DNA of 64,000 bases from Symbiodinium natans (GCA_905221605.1 CAJNDS010002002.1:372001-436000); one strand, 5' to 3'. Positions 34,001 through 44,468 are shown, counted from the stretch's first letter. Numbers and translations: made by a program. The notes: generated by a model not told the origin, from the sequence alone.

Positions 34001-36106
34001 TTCAACTGCTTTGTCGTCCATGGCCTGCAAATGGTCAATCCTCCAGCCATCCGGCCCCGGGCTCTTTAGTGCCAGTTTTTTGATCCTTGCCTTGACCTCT
34101 ACAGTGTTCAGCGGCTCCACGCTGGCCGCTTGTTTTTTGGCTGCATCCTCAAGCTCCGTCATGAGCGAGGCCGATTTTGCCAACGGCTGGCCCTTCGTCC
34201 ACACTGCCGCCCAGTGGTCTCGGCGAATGTGTGGCCGTTCCAGCATGTCATATTCCATGTAGGGTCTTTGTACCACTTGTTCTTCTTTTCGCAAGGCATT
34301 GTATAATGGTCGCATGCCCTTTTCCATGGCCTTGCTGAGCCATTGCTTGTACTGGTGGGCTGTCTCCTCCATATCCGCCTTTCTCGCGTAGCATTGCTGT
34401 TCGTCGATGCGCTTCAGAACAAGTCTAGCGTCCGTACCCCGGCCCAGGATACTCACGAGCATATCCTCCTGGTTCTGCGCATCACCCTCGTAATACTCGC
34501 CGAGCCTGCGTTGGACCAGACGCGCCACCGGGTGCGCATCGCCATGATGTCTGCCTTGTTTGACCCATTGTTGGACCCGGTTCCAAAAGGCCGCCCTCTT
34601 GCCTGTCCAGACAACGTTCTCCGGGTTGTTGACCACCAACTTCTTCCGGACAATCTCCGATTTAACACCCATACCGTCGATTCGGCCTGTGATCGACCTC
34701 TCCACACCGGCACTCAGGTGAGCGAATGTCTCACTGAGCTCATCTTCCATCTTGGGTTCATCCAAGATGTTGATGGTCTTTGTGTTTTGAACTGGTTCGT
34801 ATTCCACAGTCTCCGTCACCAGTGCTCCCGCCTTCTTCATCTGGGGAACATCAGGGCTACTGCACGGTTGGGCTACCCTCCAATGCATCGCAGCATGAGG
34901 CCGAAAAGGGGTTTCCCAATCCGTTTTCACTTGCAGGATGGGCACCAAGCATTTCGCAACCAGCCCGTAATCGATTTCGTCCGATCCTTGGGCCGTTGGT
35001 TCCCCCACTCCAACAAATGCACCACCAACTTCTGTCGCCATAGTTGTGCCCCTCATGGTATCCTGGGTTTCATTCCAATCTCCTAACACCATGTATGGCA
35101 CTTTGCAGCCTTTGAGGAAGGCTATCAGTCTCGCCAGTACCTGGACATTGTTTGGAGCCTGGAATCCGACTCCGCTCTCCAAATACAGGCTGACGATGAT
35201 CAAATCCCAGCCTTTGTTTCGCATGGCACATGCCAGGAAGCCCGCGGGTCCTGAACCAAACTCAGCAAGGTATCGCAGGTTCCTGTGTCGGGGTGCCGCC
35301 ACTGCCAGGCCTCCTTGCACACCCTTAATTTTTGTACTGCCAGGCATGCCAATGAAGGTAGATCCCATATCCTGGCAATGGCTCATGGCTTGCTGGATAC
35401 CCTCTGTCCTGAGATGGGTTTCCTGCAGCACCACCAGGTCCGGTCCTAGCTCGTGTATCCATGCCGCAATGGGTTTTCTCCAGCTGGTGATGTTAGCCGC
35501 CGTAATCCTGATACATGCGGCCGTATCCCCTTGGCGATACCCCCTGGCCACGTCTTCCAGGATCCATTTGGCATATTGTGCATCCTTCTCCACAAAGGAA
35601 CGGAGCACTTCGTGGCATGCTCGTTGTTGCAGCGGGTTTAGATCTTGCTCTTCCAGTTTTTCAATGGCTTCGAGTGCGGTAGCCTCACTGGGAGCATCAT
35701 ATTGACCCACCACTTGGCATAGCATGTGCCACTCCTGTGGCAGTTCCTTTGGTGGCTCTTTTGGTGTCGCGTTACGCCTCTTGGTCTTTTGTTTGCCTCT
35801 GTGACCCTCAGCGCATTGCGAGGCCGAAAACCTTATTTCCTCAGCGCCATGCGAGGCCTTCGTGTTCTCCCCTCTTTCCGCTGCCGGGTCTCCTCTCTGC
35901 GTTTTGCCTCCCTCAGCTTCTCGCGAGGCCGAATGCTCACCTTCCTCTTCGATGTCCTCCCATGTCATATGGAAGTATCTGGGCCCTGTGACCGTCCAAC
36001 TGCTTTCTACTGTTCGGACAGGCTCCGGACCTTTCGTGACTGGACTCCAGCCCTCTTGGCTGTCTTCCACTGTGCTGTTTGTACTAGGCACATGGGTACA
36101 AGACAC
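31010..36106 (-). CDS. LINE ORF2: endonuclease, reverse transcriptase, RNase H
   Basis: Open for 1,698 codons from a GTG; the first ATG is about residue 47. An AP-endonuclease-like domain at about 200-410 shows N205, QETHL with E229, GDWN (D343, N345) and SDEIDY. The RT spans about 665-960: SPGPDGW, FVDLESFF (804-811), GVQAGCP (861) and CWLDD (D898, D899; W replaces the usual Y). A knuckle WCKKC...H...C lies at 1226-1243. RNase H has D1314 in ATDASGG, E1363, D1383 and a later NDMAD aspartate. Cys-pairs near the C-terminus add a zinc finger. It would nick the target and prime reverse transcription there. The stop codon lies inside a hairpin repeat. Confidence 0.93.
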   Translation of the reverse strand: MSCTHVPSTNSTVEDSQEGWSPVTKGPEPVRTVESSWTVTGPRYFHMTWEDIEEEGEHSASREAEGGKTQRGDPAAERGENTKASHGAEEIRFSASQCAEGHRGKQKTKRRNATPKEPPKELPQEWHMLCQVVGQYDAPSEATALEAIEKLEEQDLNPLQQRACHEVLRSFVEKDAQYAKWILEDVARGYRQGDTAACIRITAANITSWRKPIAAWIHELGPDLVVLQETHLRTEGIQQAMSHCQDMGSTFIGMPGSTKIKGVQGGLAVAAPRHRNLRYLAEFGSGPAGFLACAMRNKGWDLIIVSLYLESGVGFQAPNNVQVLARLIAFLKGCKVPYMVLGDWNETQDTMRGTTMATEVGGAFVGVGEPTAQGSDEIDYGLVAKCLVPILQVKTDWETPFRPHAAMHWRVAQPCSSPDVPQMKKAGALVTETVEYEPVQNTKTINILDEPKMEDELSETFAHLSAGVERSITGRIDGMGVKSEIVRKKLVVNNPENVVWTGKRAAFWNRVQQWVKQGRHHGDAHPVARLVQRRLGEYYEGDAQNQEDMLVSILGRGTDARLVLKRIDEQQCYARKADMEETAHQYKQWLSKAMEKGMRPLYNALRKEEQVVQRPYMEYDMLERPHIRRDHWAAVWTKGQPLAKSASLMTELEDAAKKQAASVEPLNTVEVKARIKKLALKSPGPDGWRIDHLQAMDDKAVEAVVSFYHECEAKAAWPQQMTVSLIAMLPKNLTRERPIALLHILYRTWVRLRWDLVSTWQAGYAKNATYDKAVPGSCCLDVAVGRLLRNEVAKTNGVHVVSLFVDLESFFDTIQFQQLITAATALQYPPLILKMALEVYMGARYLVADGVLSAGIRATNGVQAGCPAAPSLAKVALHPVIDKIQRRRDVTNVDCWLDDVSIDIQHKSFKQAADSAIRVYRSLKDGMDANGFTISSKKTGFVASSTQASKHLRGLLLPHEPQVYDVMRDLGVDSTGGRKRRLVTSATRAKKAHARQSKLSRLGPPPSTKLRVVKAAITSVALWGHPSVGVSPKRMKWLRTVVGKHLGKYKLGSLETILDMGAKKCQDPKSTIHKQHFKVVAKVFRAWIGGGKAHFDLAWKTTWKRLSAAKHHWPLVTGPMAATMAYLMDLKVDASDPGKWKRGSVLNVDWTQPRMGSLAYKWLEGFLEEQKRAAIARQAGGAGAQEGLDWTPHHKLTKLGGLSPGLMEGIKSVWHAGVITESKPGWCKKCQMPATLEHVLKECPYWREQGFKEPKLQEYLRHKYPWECLWTRALLPKPAVWHPKPPEHLLGLRYQGCFAADAKVEAEGLIFATDASGGPGGIDPRVQTSALAVVAMSWTKGVLVEVGRITELVYPWQPVVDMERRALFRLMEHTEDLIDVTMDCKPAVQALQKTQPPEDDLEWSKVWNDRKRIKATWVPSHKTEEEFLAKMGPGTLWRRAANDMADKVCGAVAAAAYSPAHKRRVKELDNVVRTLSLAYGARAAHILRKRKEEDFPFILDHAHYKEKMEASQKAEGCKKEHGGAKLNKRQRLWQLLDNPERGHQWEKGSEHPRNLTLKCRLCGLYVQQTLTNLEVVLEQYCVNQPEARVREEWGIHPSHNMVNLGIRWVCAKCDRTHAPVSQRCNKSLAGECKSRTSQGKLATQAQTLVNGGSMSHVQFQQPRVQFGGKHAKAKPQASAQQKMSLFVRPRQAEAASLC

Positions 36107-36298
36107 AGCTTGACTGCCTTCCCCATGCGCCTGTGGCCATACAATGTCCCCGTGACACTGCTTTCGGCCACCACCAAAAGTGTAAACAGAGTCTCCCCAT
36201 TGAGACTCCTCAGACTGTCTTGCTTGCTTCTTTTGGCTGTTCGGACCAGGAGCGACTCTGAGGTGTCGGCCCCTCCGCTCCTGTCCCAGCCTGAGGCT

Positions 36299-37270
36299 TC
36301 ATTCGCCATGGGCACGCGCCGGCGAGCGTTCGCGCCCCGTCGGTGTTGCCCTGACTGACACATCTCGAGACATGCGCATCGGCCCATACATGCCAAGTTC
36401 GGCTGGCATGCCTGGCTCTCTTGGTCCCAAGACTCCAGTCCAGTCTGTCTCCACGACCTTGACTGCTATCCTTGTTTTGAGCGCTTCCGCTTGCTCGTCG
36501 GTCAGGATGATCCCTTCCTTTTCCAAGTAGGACGCGACGTCCTTGTACGGCGAATCCTCCTCATCTTTCACACAGGCTTGTACCTTCCTCTGTGCTTCCG
36601 CAACCTCAAGCTCCGTGGTCTGAATGGCCTGGCTGACTTGCGCAAGCTGCTTCATGGCCTGCTCGAACTCGCTCTTGATCCTTTCCGTTTTGTCTTGAAG
36701 CCGGACTTTCTTCTCAATGAGGGATCTCAGCTTGTTTGTGGTCTTCTTATATGCACCGACGTGGCGGCTGAGCTCCTGCTTTGGCGTCTCGTCCTCAGGC
36801 TTGTAGTCCCCTGGAGGGGGAATGCCCGCTGCTCGGAGCAGCCGTTGTACTGCAGGCTCAGCTCCTTGCCACACCGTTTCAATGGCCGCGTGGTACTCCT
36901 TCTGCGACATGCTTTCTGCTTGCGATCCATCGCCAGGTAATCCCGGGGGCCAAATTGGCCCCGGCTCCATCGTCCGCGGCTTCCATCCTGCTTCTTCGAT
37001 GGCCTTCTTTGCCTCCATAGAAAGCGTACCCCACGCCTTCGTGAGGGCTTGGTCGGCCATCCCTTCTTTGTTCTTGGCATGTCTTGTCCACCATGTAGCG
37101 TATTCCTTTGGCCATTGCCACTTCTTACGCTGGCTTGACCATGCTCGCTCACGGTAGGTGGCCTTTTTCCACGCCTTTCCGCAATGCCAGCAGTTCGGGT
37201 TGTAGTACAAGTCTTCATTCCAGACCCAACCCACCTCACAGTGGGCACACACAGTACAATGCTTCCCCAT
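36299..37270 (-). CDS. LINE ORF1 protein, zinc ribbon plus coiled coil
   Basis: ATG at 37270 gives about 324 residues. A C-x2-C...C-x2-C zinc ribbon (CAHCEVGWVWNEDLYYNP, then NCWHCGKAW) is near the N-terminus. The second half has a long heptad-like coiled coil (KLRSLIEKKVRLQDKTERIK onward). ORF1 proteins of LINEs coat the RNA and often combine coiled coil and nucleic-acid-binding parts, so that role is inferred from position and architecture. The frame is open further upstream from a TTG, but that part runs through the 5' hairpins. It is separated from ORF2 by about 190 bp. Confidence 0.75.
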   Translation of the reverse strand: MGKHCTVCAHCEVGWVWNEDLYYNPNCWHCGKAWKKATYRERAWSSQRKKWQWPKEYATWWTRHAKNKEGMADQALTKAWGTLSMEAKKAIEEAGWKPRTMEPGPIWPPGLPGDGSQAESMSQKEYHAAIETVWQGAEPAVQRLLRAAGIPPPGDYKPEDETPKQELSRHVGAYKKTTNKLRSLIEKKVRLQDKTERIKSEFEQAMKQLAQVSQAIQTTELEVAEAQRKVQACVKDEEDSPYKDVASYLEKEGIILTDEQAEALKTRIAVKVVETDWTGVLGPREPGMPAELGMYGPMRMSRDVSVRATPTGRERSPARAHGE

Positions 37271-37299
37271 GACTGCTGCAGCCTGATGCCAGTCCCACC

Positions 37300-37476
37300 A
37301 GCACCTCAGCAATGCGAGGCCGGAAGATCCCCTCAACCGTAGTGAGGCCGAACTTTATGTGTCCTCAGCCGGAGCGAGGCCGAAACTGGCCACTCCCTCT
37401 GCCGAAGCGAGGCCGAAAACACACCCTCTGCCGAAGCGAGGCCGAAAAGTTCCCTCAGCACTTGGCGAGGCCGTAC
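37300..37476 (-). promoter_or_regulatory. Cluster of six hairpins in LINE 5' region
   Basis: Bulged hairpins at about 37304, 37331, 37363, 37395, 37424 and 37453, roughly 30 bp apart. Most have GC/GC inner pairs; the one at 37331 has AC/GT. Each is followed by GGCCG(A/G)A or similar on the plus strand. They lie between the spliced-leader relic and ORF1, so they would be in the RNA leader. Confidence 0.8.
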
Positions 37477-37616
37477 TCAGGCAGCTATGTTGCTTGCAGC
37501 CGACTACCAAGCAAACACAGTGGTTTCGGTTTGAGTCCTGTTGGAGCCCACCCTTAGGTACAGTCTCCAGGCAACAGCACTCCCTACCTGAGCACCCCAC
37601 CGGGGTTGAGCCGAAA

Positions 37617-37630
37617 CTTGAGCCAAGAAA
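37617..37630 (-). other. Spliced-leader relic at LINE 5' end
   Basis: On the minus strand TTTCTTGGCTCAAG immediately follows the target-site duplication. Its last ten bases equal the leader's 3' end; the preceding part is degenerate or truncated. It fits reverse transcription of a trans-spliced LINE RNA. Confidence 0.7.
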
Positions 37631-37645
37631 GAGAAATTTCCTTTC
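37631..37645. repeat. Target-site duplication of nested LINE, right
   Basis: Exact copy of 29375-29389. Confidence 0.95.
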
Positions 37646-38311
37646 CTCCACCTCTTGTACCAGTACTCCTCCGCGGACCATCCCTTGGGGGCGTCCTAGG
37701 TGACCTTGGCCTCGGTCCATCCAGCGGATCACCATTGTACGAAGACGCACCTGTCCCCATGACGGCATTTCCCAGACTGAGCAAACTGAATACACCTTAC
37801 ACCAGTTGCGTCGTGCGAGAACTTGCAGTCCTCTCCAGCGTAGCAGTGTCTCCCAGCCACATAATATTTGCACCAATACGATTGTAGCACCACATCATCC
37901 TTTGAATGGATGAATTTGCAATTCTCACCAAATTTGCAGCTATCCTTTCCCCTGCTGAACCAATAGCAGATGCCTTTCTTCCTCTTCTCCAGACGCTCCG
38001 CTTCGTAACGGTCCATAGGGCGATTCTGCTCTACACGGACATTGTCATGTACCTGAGAACTGCTCCCTTCACCCAAGGTGCTATCAATGTTTGATGCATC
38101 AAGAACAGCTGGAAAACCTGGCCTTGGTCCTATCACCTTCATGATTGGTTTCCCACCAGCTCCTGAGCCATTCTGAGAGGATCCACAAATATTGAGCATT
38201 TTCAAGAAGGCTTTTCTAGTGCCGATCTTCCGAACCTTTTTGATTGGATGATTTGCTGCTCCAACCTTGAGTCCAGATACATTCGAACGACACAACCTCC
38301 TAAACCCGGCT
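37646..38311 (-). pseudogene. Element A protein, CCCH fingers 4-6
   Basis: Three CCCH zinc fingers in tandem: CYWFSRGKDSCKFGENCKFIH, then CKYYVAGRHCYAGEDCKFSH, then CIQFAQSGKCRHGDRC. The spacing (C-x7-9-C-x4-5-C-x3-H) is that of RNA-binding CCCH proteins. One extra T at about 37734 relative to A' shifts the frame after finger 6, so the reading ends QW. Upstream it joins the 38312-42268 segment with another frame change near 38330. Confidence 0.8.
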
Positions 38312-41300
38312 CTATACCCCTTTTTCCAAAAGAGCCATAAGAATTCTAGAGGCAGTTACATTCTCCACCTCTACCTTTTCCAACTGTCCCTCACTTTCCG
38401 GAACAAACCCATCCAACACATTCATCTCTGAAGACGTTTCCATCTTTTTTGACATCACTCCATCGAGATAATCTTCCGAGATCCAGGGCAAGTTCCTCTT
38501 AGAGGAAATCAAGTCATCACCACCATTCGGTCCTTCGCCAGGATACCCTTTCGTACTGTCAAAGATTCTCCACAAGAGCATCCTTGCGCCAGAAAATCTT
38601 GACGAACCACTGGTTGTTTCTTCTTCTGGGGCAATTTCTGGCGCTTTGCCATCAGCTCCAGTATCACCAGTCAGTTCACTTCCAGCATCCTCTATAGGAA
38701 GAAGGATTTCATTGATCCCTTGTCCAAGAACCGCCTCTTGCTGTCCAGAGATCTCCAGCACCATCCCTGAAGGATCCACTTCGACATCAGTATCGTCCAT
38801 CCTCTTCCACAACTCCTCCAGCTCATCTGCACACGTAGCCTCTTGAAGGAACTCCATAAGCTGATCCTTTCCACGTTGCCAGTGAAATTCCGAGTTCACC
38901 ACAGTCCCTTGGCCTCCCGCAACCAGGAACGGATGGACCAGTTTTGCTACCCTGGCCATAAGTTCAACATGTTCTTCCATGCCTGGAATCCGGCTCCAAT
39001 CGTAAGCTATTGCTTCCATCGCCGATCCAAACTTTTCTGTGTTTCTGAACTCATTCTCGATGCCAGGAGATAGCAACACTCCCATCACTGACAGTGAATA
39101 ATTATCCACCGCGGGCAAACACGGATTGTCATGGAATGGATGATGCAGATCACCGTAATGTCCCTGCTCCCTCCTTTCATTCAGGAGCCTCCCAGTCTCC
39201 AACTGGCCATTCAGTTCATCAATCTGAATCATCTCAGCACATATTTTTCGCGCTGATGCCGCAATTGCGGTCCATATAGCACGATCTGCCACACCACGAC
39301 GCACAACCCACTCGGTCATTGGTGACTGTATCAACGTTCGTGGGTCATACACCTGTAATACTGCACCATCTCCCATTGAGGAGCCAGCGTTGTCCATCAT
39401 CTCCAGACTCAACTCTTGTTCACTCGCGCCGTCCGAAGATCCTTTCGGACAGTCCTTCTGTCCAACGGGTATCCTACCCTCGGCAGCTTTCCAATAGATC
39501 CGCATCAGCAGACCTTTGGTCAATAGTTGCTCATGGCTTTTTTGCACCATACAGACAGCAAATTTTTTCATGCCATCCTCGTGGAGTCCATTGCTCCCAC
39601 CTTCACCATCCTGTTGCCCAGTCTCTTCGCCAGAAATTTGTCCTGCTCCTTCTAGCACCGTCTCCTGTCCAACCACATCTTGCCCAGGTAGAACTTGAGC
39701 GCTTTCAGATACATTCACCTGTCCAGCAACGCCTTGCCCAGGTAAAACCTCATCTGTGGAGCCCACCACCAGCGAACCATCACCAACAGAACCATCCACG
39801 GTCCCATTTGAGACTGCAACATTTTGGTTTGAAGATGTTGACACCGAAAAATCTTGGCGGGTCTCCCCCCGCGACGCTTTGTCGCGTTCTTTGCCAAGAT
39901 CAGTTGATTTTTGATGCTCTTCATTGGAGCTTGGAGAACCAGTAAGTGGAACATTGCCACATGTCTCAGTTCTCTGTAGTTCCCTTTCACGTAGAAAGGT
40001 TTCCCACAGGTGTCTTGCGGTACTAGTCTCTTCCTCGCTTGAATCACCTGAGGACTCGGCATAAGAGACCAAAGCCCCTGCCTGATCGTCATCATCCACC
40101 ACATCTGCCCATGCTCTGCTAAACCGATACGACAAACCACCACGAGGAGGCTGCAACGGCTTCGGCTTTTCCACCACCTCTGCAGGCCGCACACGCCGAT
40201 TTGAAGAAGAACGCGGTACCTGTCGGACTTGTCGTCGATCCAGCAACGGTCGCCCTCTCTTTACAGGGTTTGACCTGGACCTGTAAACCTTTTTTGGTGG
40301 GTTCACCGGCGGCATTCCAACCCCCACCAATTGAAGCTTCTGTACGCACAGCGGAGACCTCTGCGCAAGCGTCCAAGCGTCACGGTGCTTGCCCTTGTCA
40401 AAAAGCTTTCGATAGGACCCTCGCGGCATCGCTTTTGTACCGGAACCTTCAGCTTCACGCACTTGAGAGAGGGTTCTCACCGCATCTCTTCCAGCTTCAT
40501 TGCTTCCAGAAGATTGTTGCAAACGTACAGATGCATTGGAAGGAACAGCCTTCTCCGGTGCCCCCGGGCGGTATCGGACACCACCCACCAGTTTCAGAAT
40601 TTTGCAGGCTGTAACCTTGCTGATCCCTCTGTCGACCAAATCTTCCACAAAGATGTACTCCTTCAAGTCCGACACGTTGGTCACACCAAGTGTGATCATT
40701 ACCTCACTTACATGAGGGGTATACACCCAAAGGTGTTTGTTGCGAGCCATCCAATTTTCTATTGGCTCCTCTGGATTTTGAAGCAGCACATCAGTGGACT
40801 CTGCCACCGAATTCTTTTGTACATCATCTTCTGCTCCATCCAGCGTATCCACCTCACCTTCTTTTTGTGACACATTGGTCATTTGCAACGCTTGTGGTGC
40901 TGAGGAGGATGAAGATTCAGCTCCCCCACTTGCAGGTGGCTGAAAAGTACTCCTGTCCGAAATCTCCAATCCTCTCTCTTTTTCAAACCGGACCTGATTG
41001 GCCACATTTGCCAAATGTTTCAGCTGAGCCAGCCGCTCATCCGTCATCTCGTCGTGGGAAAATCTGCAAGTATTGAACCGCTTACGGCACTGTCCTCTGA
41101 GGTAATAATCGAAACAGCAATGGTGGAACCCTGCGTCCCGTAGTGCCTTCCTGGAAGCATTGTCCCAAGCTTTGCCGGGTTCCCAAGTCCCTTCCAATAC
41201 TGCTTCATCGTCGTGAAGATACCTGCATGAACTCCCAAACTTGCAACCACCTTGATTGTAATACAGACACAGCTGCCTTTTTGGCTCACCCAACGTAGGC

Positions 41301-42268
41301 TCACCCTTTGATGTCCCTTTGCCATAGTTGTACTGGGCACGGAAGGCCGAATCCTCCCGCTCCTGCTGCGCCTCATCCACTGCACCTTCGTCAGTTGGCG
41401 GGCCACCAATGTCCCCATCCTCATCACCCACATTTCGGCTAGGTTCAGATTCAGTTGGACCTCTTTTTGGCCACCCATCACCATGACGACGATGCTCATA
41501 GGGGCATTCGCTTCCATTGCGACACCTCCCCTGATTGAAAAATCTGCACAGCTTGCTGTACCCTAAAAACACAGTTCTTGGCATCAAGTGAACCTTTTTG
41601 TATTTGTCAGGGTCCAAATAGGTCTCCATGGGCCTTTGTTCCTTTTCCCTCATAGTCTCAACCACACCATCAAGCTCTTGCAGAAACTTCTTGGTGTCCA
41701 ACCACAGCTCGTTCCAGAGTTCATCTGCACCTTGGTCTAACAATATCACCACCGCTTCTCCTACAACTGGTTCACTGTACCTGGTCTTCCGTCGTGCCAA
41801 GTCGTAGAGCGCGTTGTGGTACTGTTTCCTGGGATACTTTGTCACTTTTCCCAAACCTGCATCATCCGCACCACTGGGCGTCCACTTTTCATCGCAGAGG
41901 ATATTGTAGGCTACTCGAGCTTCTTCTTCCGCTAACGCAGGATCTGCCACAAACTCTCTAACCTCGTCCATCCGACGACTCAGCAGCATCCCGGTGATCT
42001 TGCTCAAGTAATCATTTTCAGTTTTCCCACTCTCCAGGAGTGCTCTATAAATTTTCTCTCCACAGAGCTGCTTCTGCACGACTTCCTCTTGTTCCTCAGA
42101 AGATAATCCTGGATCGGCAAACCACTCGCGGGACTGCCATTCTTCCGACTTCCAGTCCCATTCCGTCGGAACCTTGGTACCATTGACCAGCGTACCATGA
42201 ATTTGTCCACCACGTACCCCAGCCGCTGTCTTTCCATTTGCGCAGCGTCGAAGAGGAGTCCTCCTCAT
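38312..42268 (-). pseudogene. Element A protein, central segment: CCCH 1-3, SAM-like, helical domain
   Basis: A 1,318-codon frame. Fingers: CRFFNQGRCRNGSECPYEH at about 241-259, CLYYNQGGCKFGSSCRYLH at about 334-352, and CFDYYLRGQCRKRFNTCRFSH at about 385-405. Residues 512-565 (HVSEVMITLGVTNVSDLKEY and on) resemble a SAM or helix-hairpin-helix domain. A Ser/Gln/Gly-rich linker and then a well-conserved helical region (AIAASARKICAEMIQIDELN and on) follow. CCCH fingers generally bind single-stranded RNA. The frame is disjoined from the upstream segment by a 2-bp deletion near 42165, which A' does not have. Confidence 0.8.
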
Positions 42269-44075
42269 CCTCTTCCAAAACCAGGAAGGTGTCCAAGATC
42301 ACGGTACCATCATCTTCCACCCTTTCCACTGTTCCATTGACAGTGTCACCAATTTTGAAAAGAGGTGTATCTTTCCCTTCTGCAGGCATTAGTACATTCA
42401 TATCGCCATGGTCCAAAAAAGCTCCATGTACATTGATGCAGCGCACTAGACCATTGATCCGATCTCCCGTTTGATAGCAATGCTTCCCAGGTGTATCCAA
42501 GGCTCCCTCTTTGGGCACTTTCTTCGTTGGTTCTTCAGAAACCGGAATTGTTTCTTCGGCTCCCGGAACGTCCCTTGTTTCCACCTTGGGGGCAAGCTGC
42601 TTGTCCTGCTCCACGAGTCCCACAAGCTCATCCACCTTGTGCTCCTGGAGCTCAGGACCGTCTCCTTTCTGAACCAATGATTCTGCCTCGTCGGTTGAAA
42701 TCTGAACGGTGTCGACTTCCGTCAGGCTTTCGACTGGCACTTTTTCTTCCTTCTTGGAGGAGGACCCACCATTTGAGTCCTTCGTTGAATCATCTGCAGC
42801 AGGCAAATCTTCTTCCACTGCAGGGTCGTTTGACTGGTCATCCACGGCAGGCACATTTTCTTCCACCGCAGGCTCCTTTGGTTCCATGGTTACCAAAAGA
42901 GAATCATCACCATCATTGACCACAGCTGCCGCATTGGCTCCGGTGTAGCCTTCGTCATTCTGTTCCTCGCCACCAACTTCAAGCTGCACTAGTGCGTCCA
43001 CCTGTGAGCCTCCATCGTTGGCTACTACGGAGACCTGCGCCCCATTGTTGCAGTCGTCCGCGGAACATAAAACCACATGCGCCTCAACCTGTGCCTCCTT
43101 TGCACTCCAGGTACTATCTGGCACATTGGCCCGCGCTTCATTGGCGCTCCAGGCCTCATCCTTCAGATCAACCGTGTCTCCAGCTATTCCAGAAGCTTCA
43201 TTTTCCCCTTGAGTGGCAGAATTCATGGCACCAAACGAAGAGACCTCCTCAGTCGTAACGCGCGACTTCTTCCCTCCGTCATCCAGATCTTCAGGACCAC
43301 CCTCCTGAAGGCCAGATACCTTATCCACCACTCGCTCTTCTGTAGCCGACACAGCATCCACCTCTGCATTGGGAACTTTTTCCACCGGATCCACAGATTT
43401 CACCGCTGCGACACCCTCAGAAAGTGCTTCCATTCCTTCCCGATCCAGATGTTCTCCAGCCATGTCTGCTCGGAATCCAGAAATTCCTTCCTCGTCAGGA
43501 GAACCCGAGGTCTGGGCGTCACCACCATCCCTAAGACCGCTATCCCCAATAGTAGAGGAAAAATCTTTTTCACCTAAACTATTTACACTACCCTGGAATG
43601 CCTTCGTAGACTCAGGTGTCGGTGTAGTCGATGAAGGACCCAGTGCAGTCTCCACTTCCAGCCCATTGCCCGAAGGAGACCCAGCCACTTTGTCGCTTTT
43701 CACCTTTTCACCTACATCCGGCAGCGTCCACTTGCTTTCCTGCGTATCCAGGCAGTAGTAATACTGTCTCCCATCTTCGTGGATATGCCACTCCCAAGTT
43801 GTCCCATCACACGCTTGAACCAGATGCTCGTCTTTCTGAAAACCATCCACTCCAGAGACTTGGCGCATCTCATCCGCTTCTTCCGACAACTGGCGCAACC
43901 TTTCAACCTCCATCTCTAGGATCTCCTCCTCCCCCATGGCGTATTCAGCAGTAGGTGCAGCTTCAAAACTGTCCGCACCCTTCATTTCCTGTTCACAACC
44001 GCTTTCACCGCACATGGAACTCGCCGAGGGATCCTCTTTAATCTTGTTCAGAGGTCTCCTGGAAGCTTGCAGCAT
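42096..44075 (-). pseudogene. Element A protein, WW and S1 segment
   Basis: A WW domain sits at about residues 94-121 (TTWEWHIHEDGRQYYYCLD then SKWTLPD). An S1-type OB fold sits at about 530-597 (YQTGDRINGLVRCINVHGAF, then IGDTVNGTVERVEDDGTVIL). A long acidic, low-complexity linker lies between them. WW domains bind proline motifs and S1 domains bind RNA. The segment starts after a 1-bp loss near 44092 relative to A' and ends by frameshift at about 42165. Confidence 0.82.
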
Positions 44076-44183
44076 CTCTCCACTCAGACGGTCTGAGACC
44101 CTTGATCTACCATTCGTCCCGAAGTTGAGGTCGACGGCTGATACCCATGCTTGTGCAACACGCGTAAAACGGTCACCTCCAGT

Positions 44184-44468
44184 TCACGGTCTATACCGCC
44201 CAGTCGCGTCCCAGTTTCTCTTTTCCCCAGGTTTTGGCGATACAACAGCTCGTCCTTCAGCTTCAGCATTGCTAACCATATCCACATTGGGATTCATACC
44301 CTCATTGGGGCCTTCTGCAACCGCGGTTTCCTCCAGATGGTCTTCAGCACCAGGCATTACCTCTTCCAGCGCCACCCTATCACCCAGAGACTCAGTTGCA
44401 CCACTTCCAGCGCCACCATCTTTTCCACCATCCGAGGAAGGTTGGAGCCATCGCTTGGGGGAAGGCAT
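44184..44468 (-). pseudogene. Element A protein, N-terminus
   Basis: ATG at 44468 begins MPSPKRWLQPSSDGG, followed by an acidic low-complexity stretch. The start lies only about 48 nt from the primer-binding site and is identical in A' (63985). An extra C near 44200 relative to A' breaks the frame. Confidence 0.75.

Larger units (their letters stand above)
29390..37630 (-). mobile_element. Full-length LINE nested in element A
   Basis: An 8,241-bp insertion bounded by the 15-bp duplication. On the minus strand the order is a spliced-leader relic, a 5' region with six hairpins, ORF1 (zinc ribbon and coiled coil), ORF2 (endonuclease, RT, RNase H), ORF3 (kinase-like) and a 3' region with five hairpins ending GCAGCGTGCAGAC. 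There is no poly(A) tail. All three frames are open, so it is the youngest and most intact element in the window. Confidence 0.92.

Noticed and set aside
34155-34900. Further hairpin copies near 34161 and 34885 in the LINE
   Set aside because: Only the right half (GAGGCCGA) is present; the left arm does not pair, so they were left out of the count.
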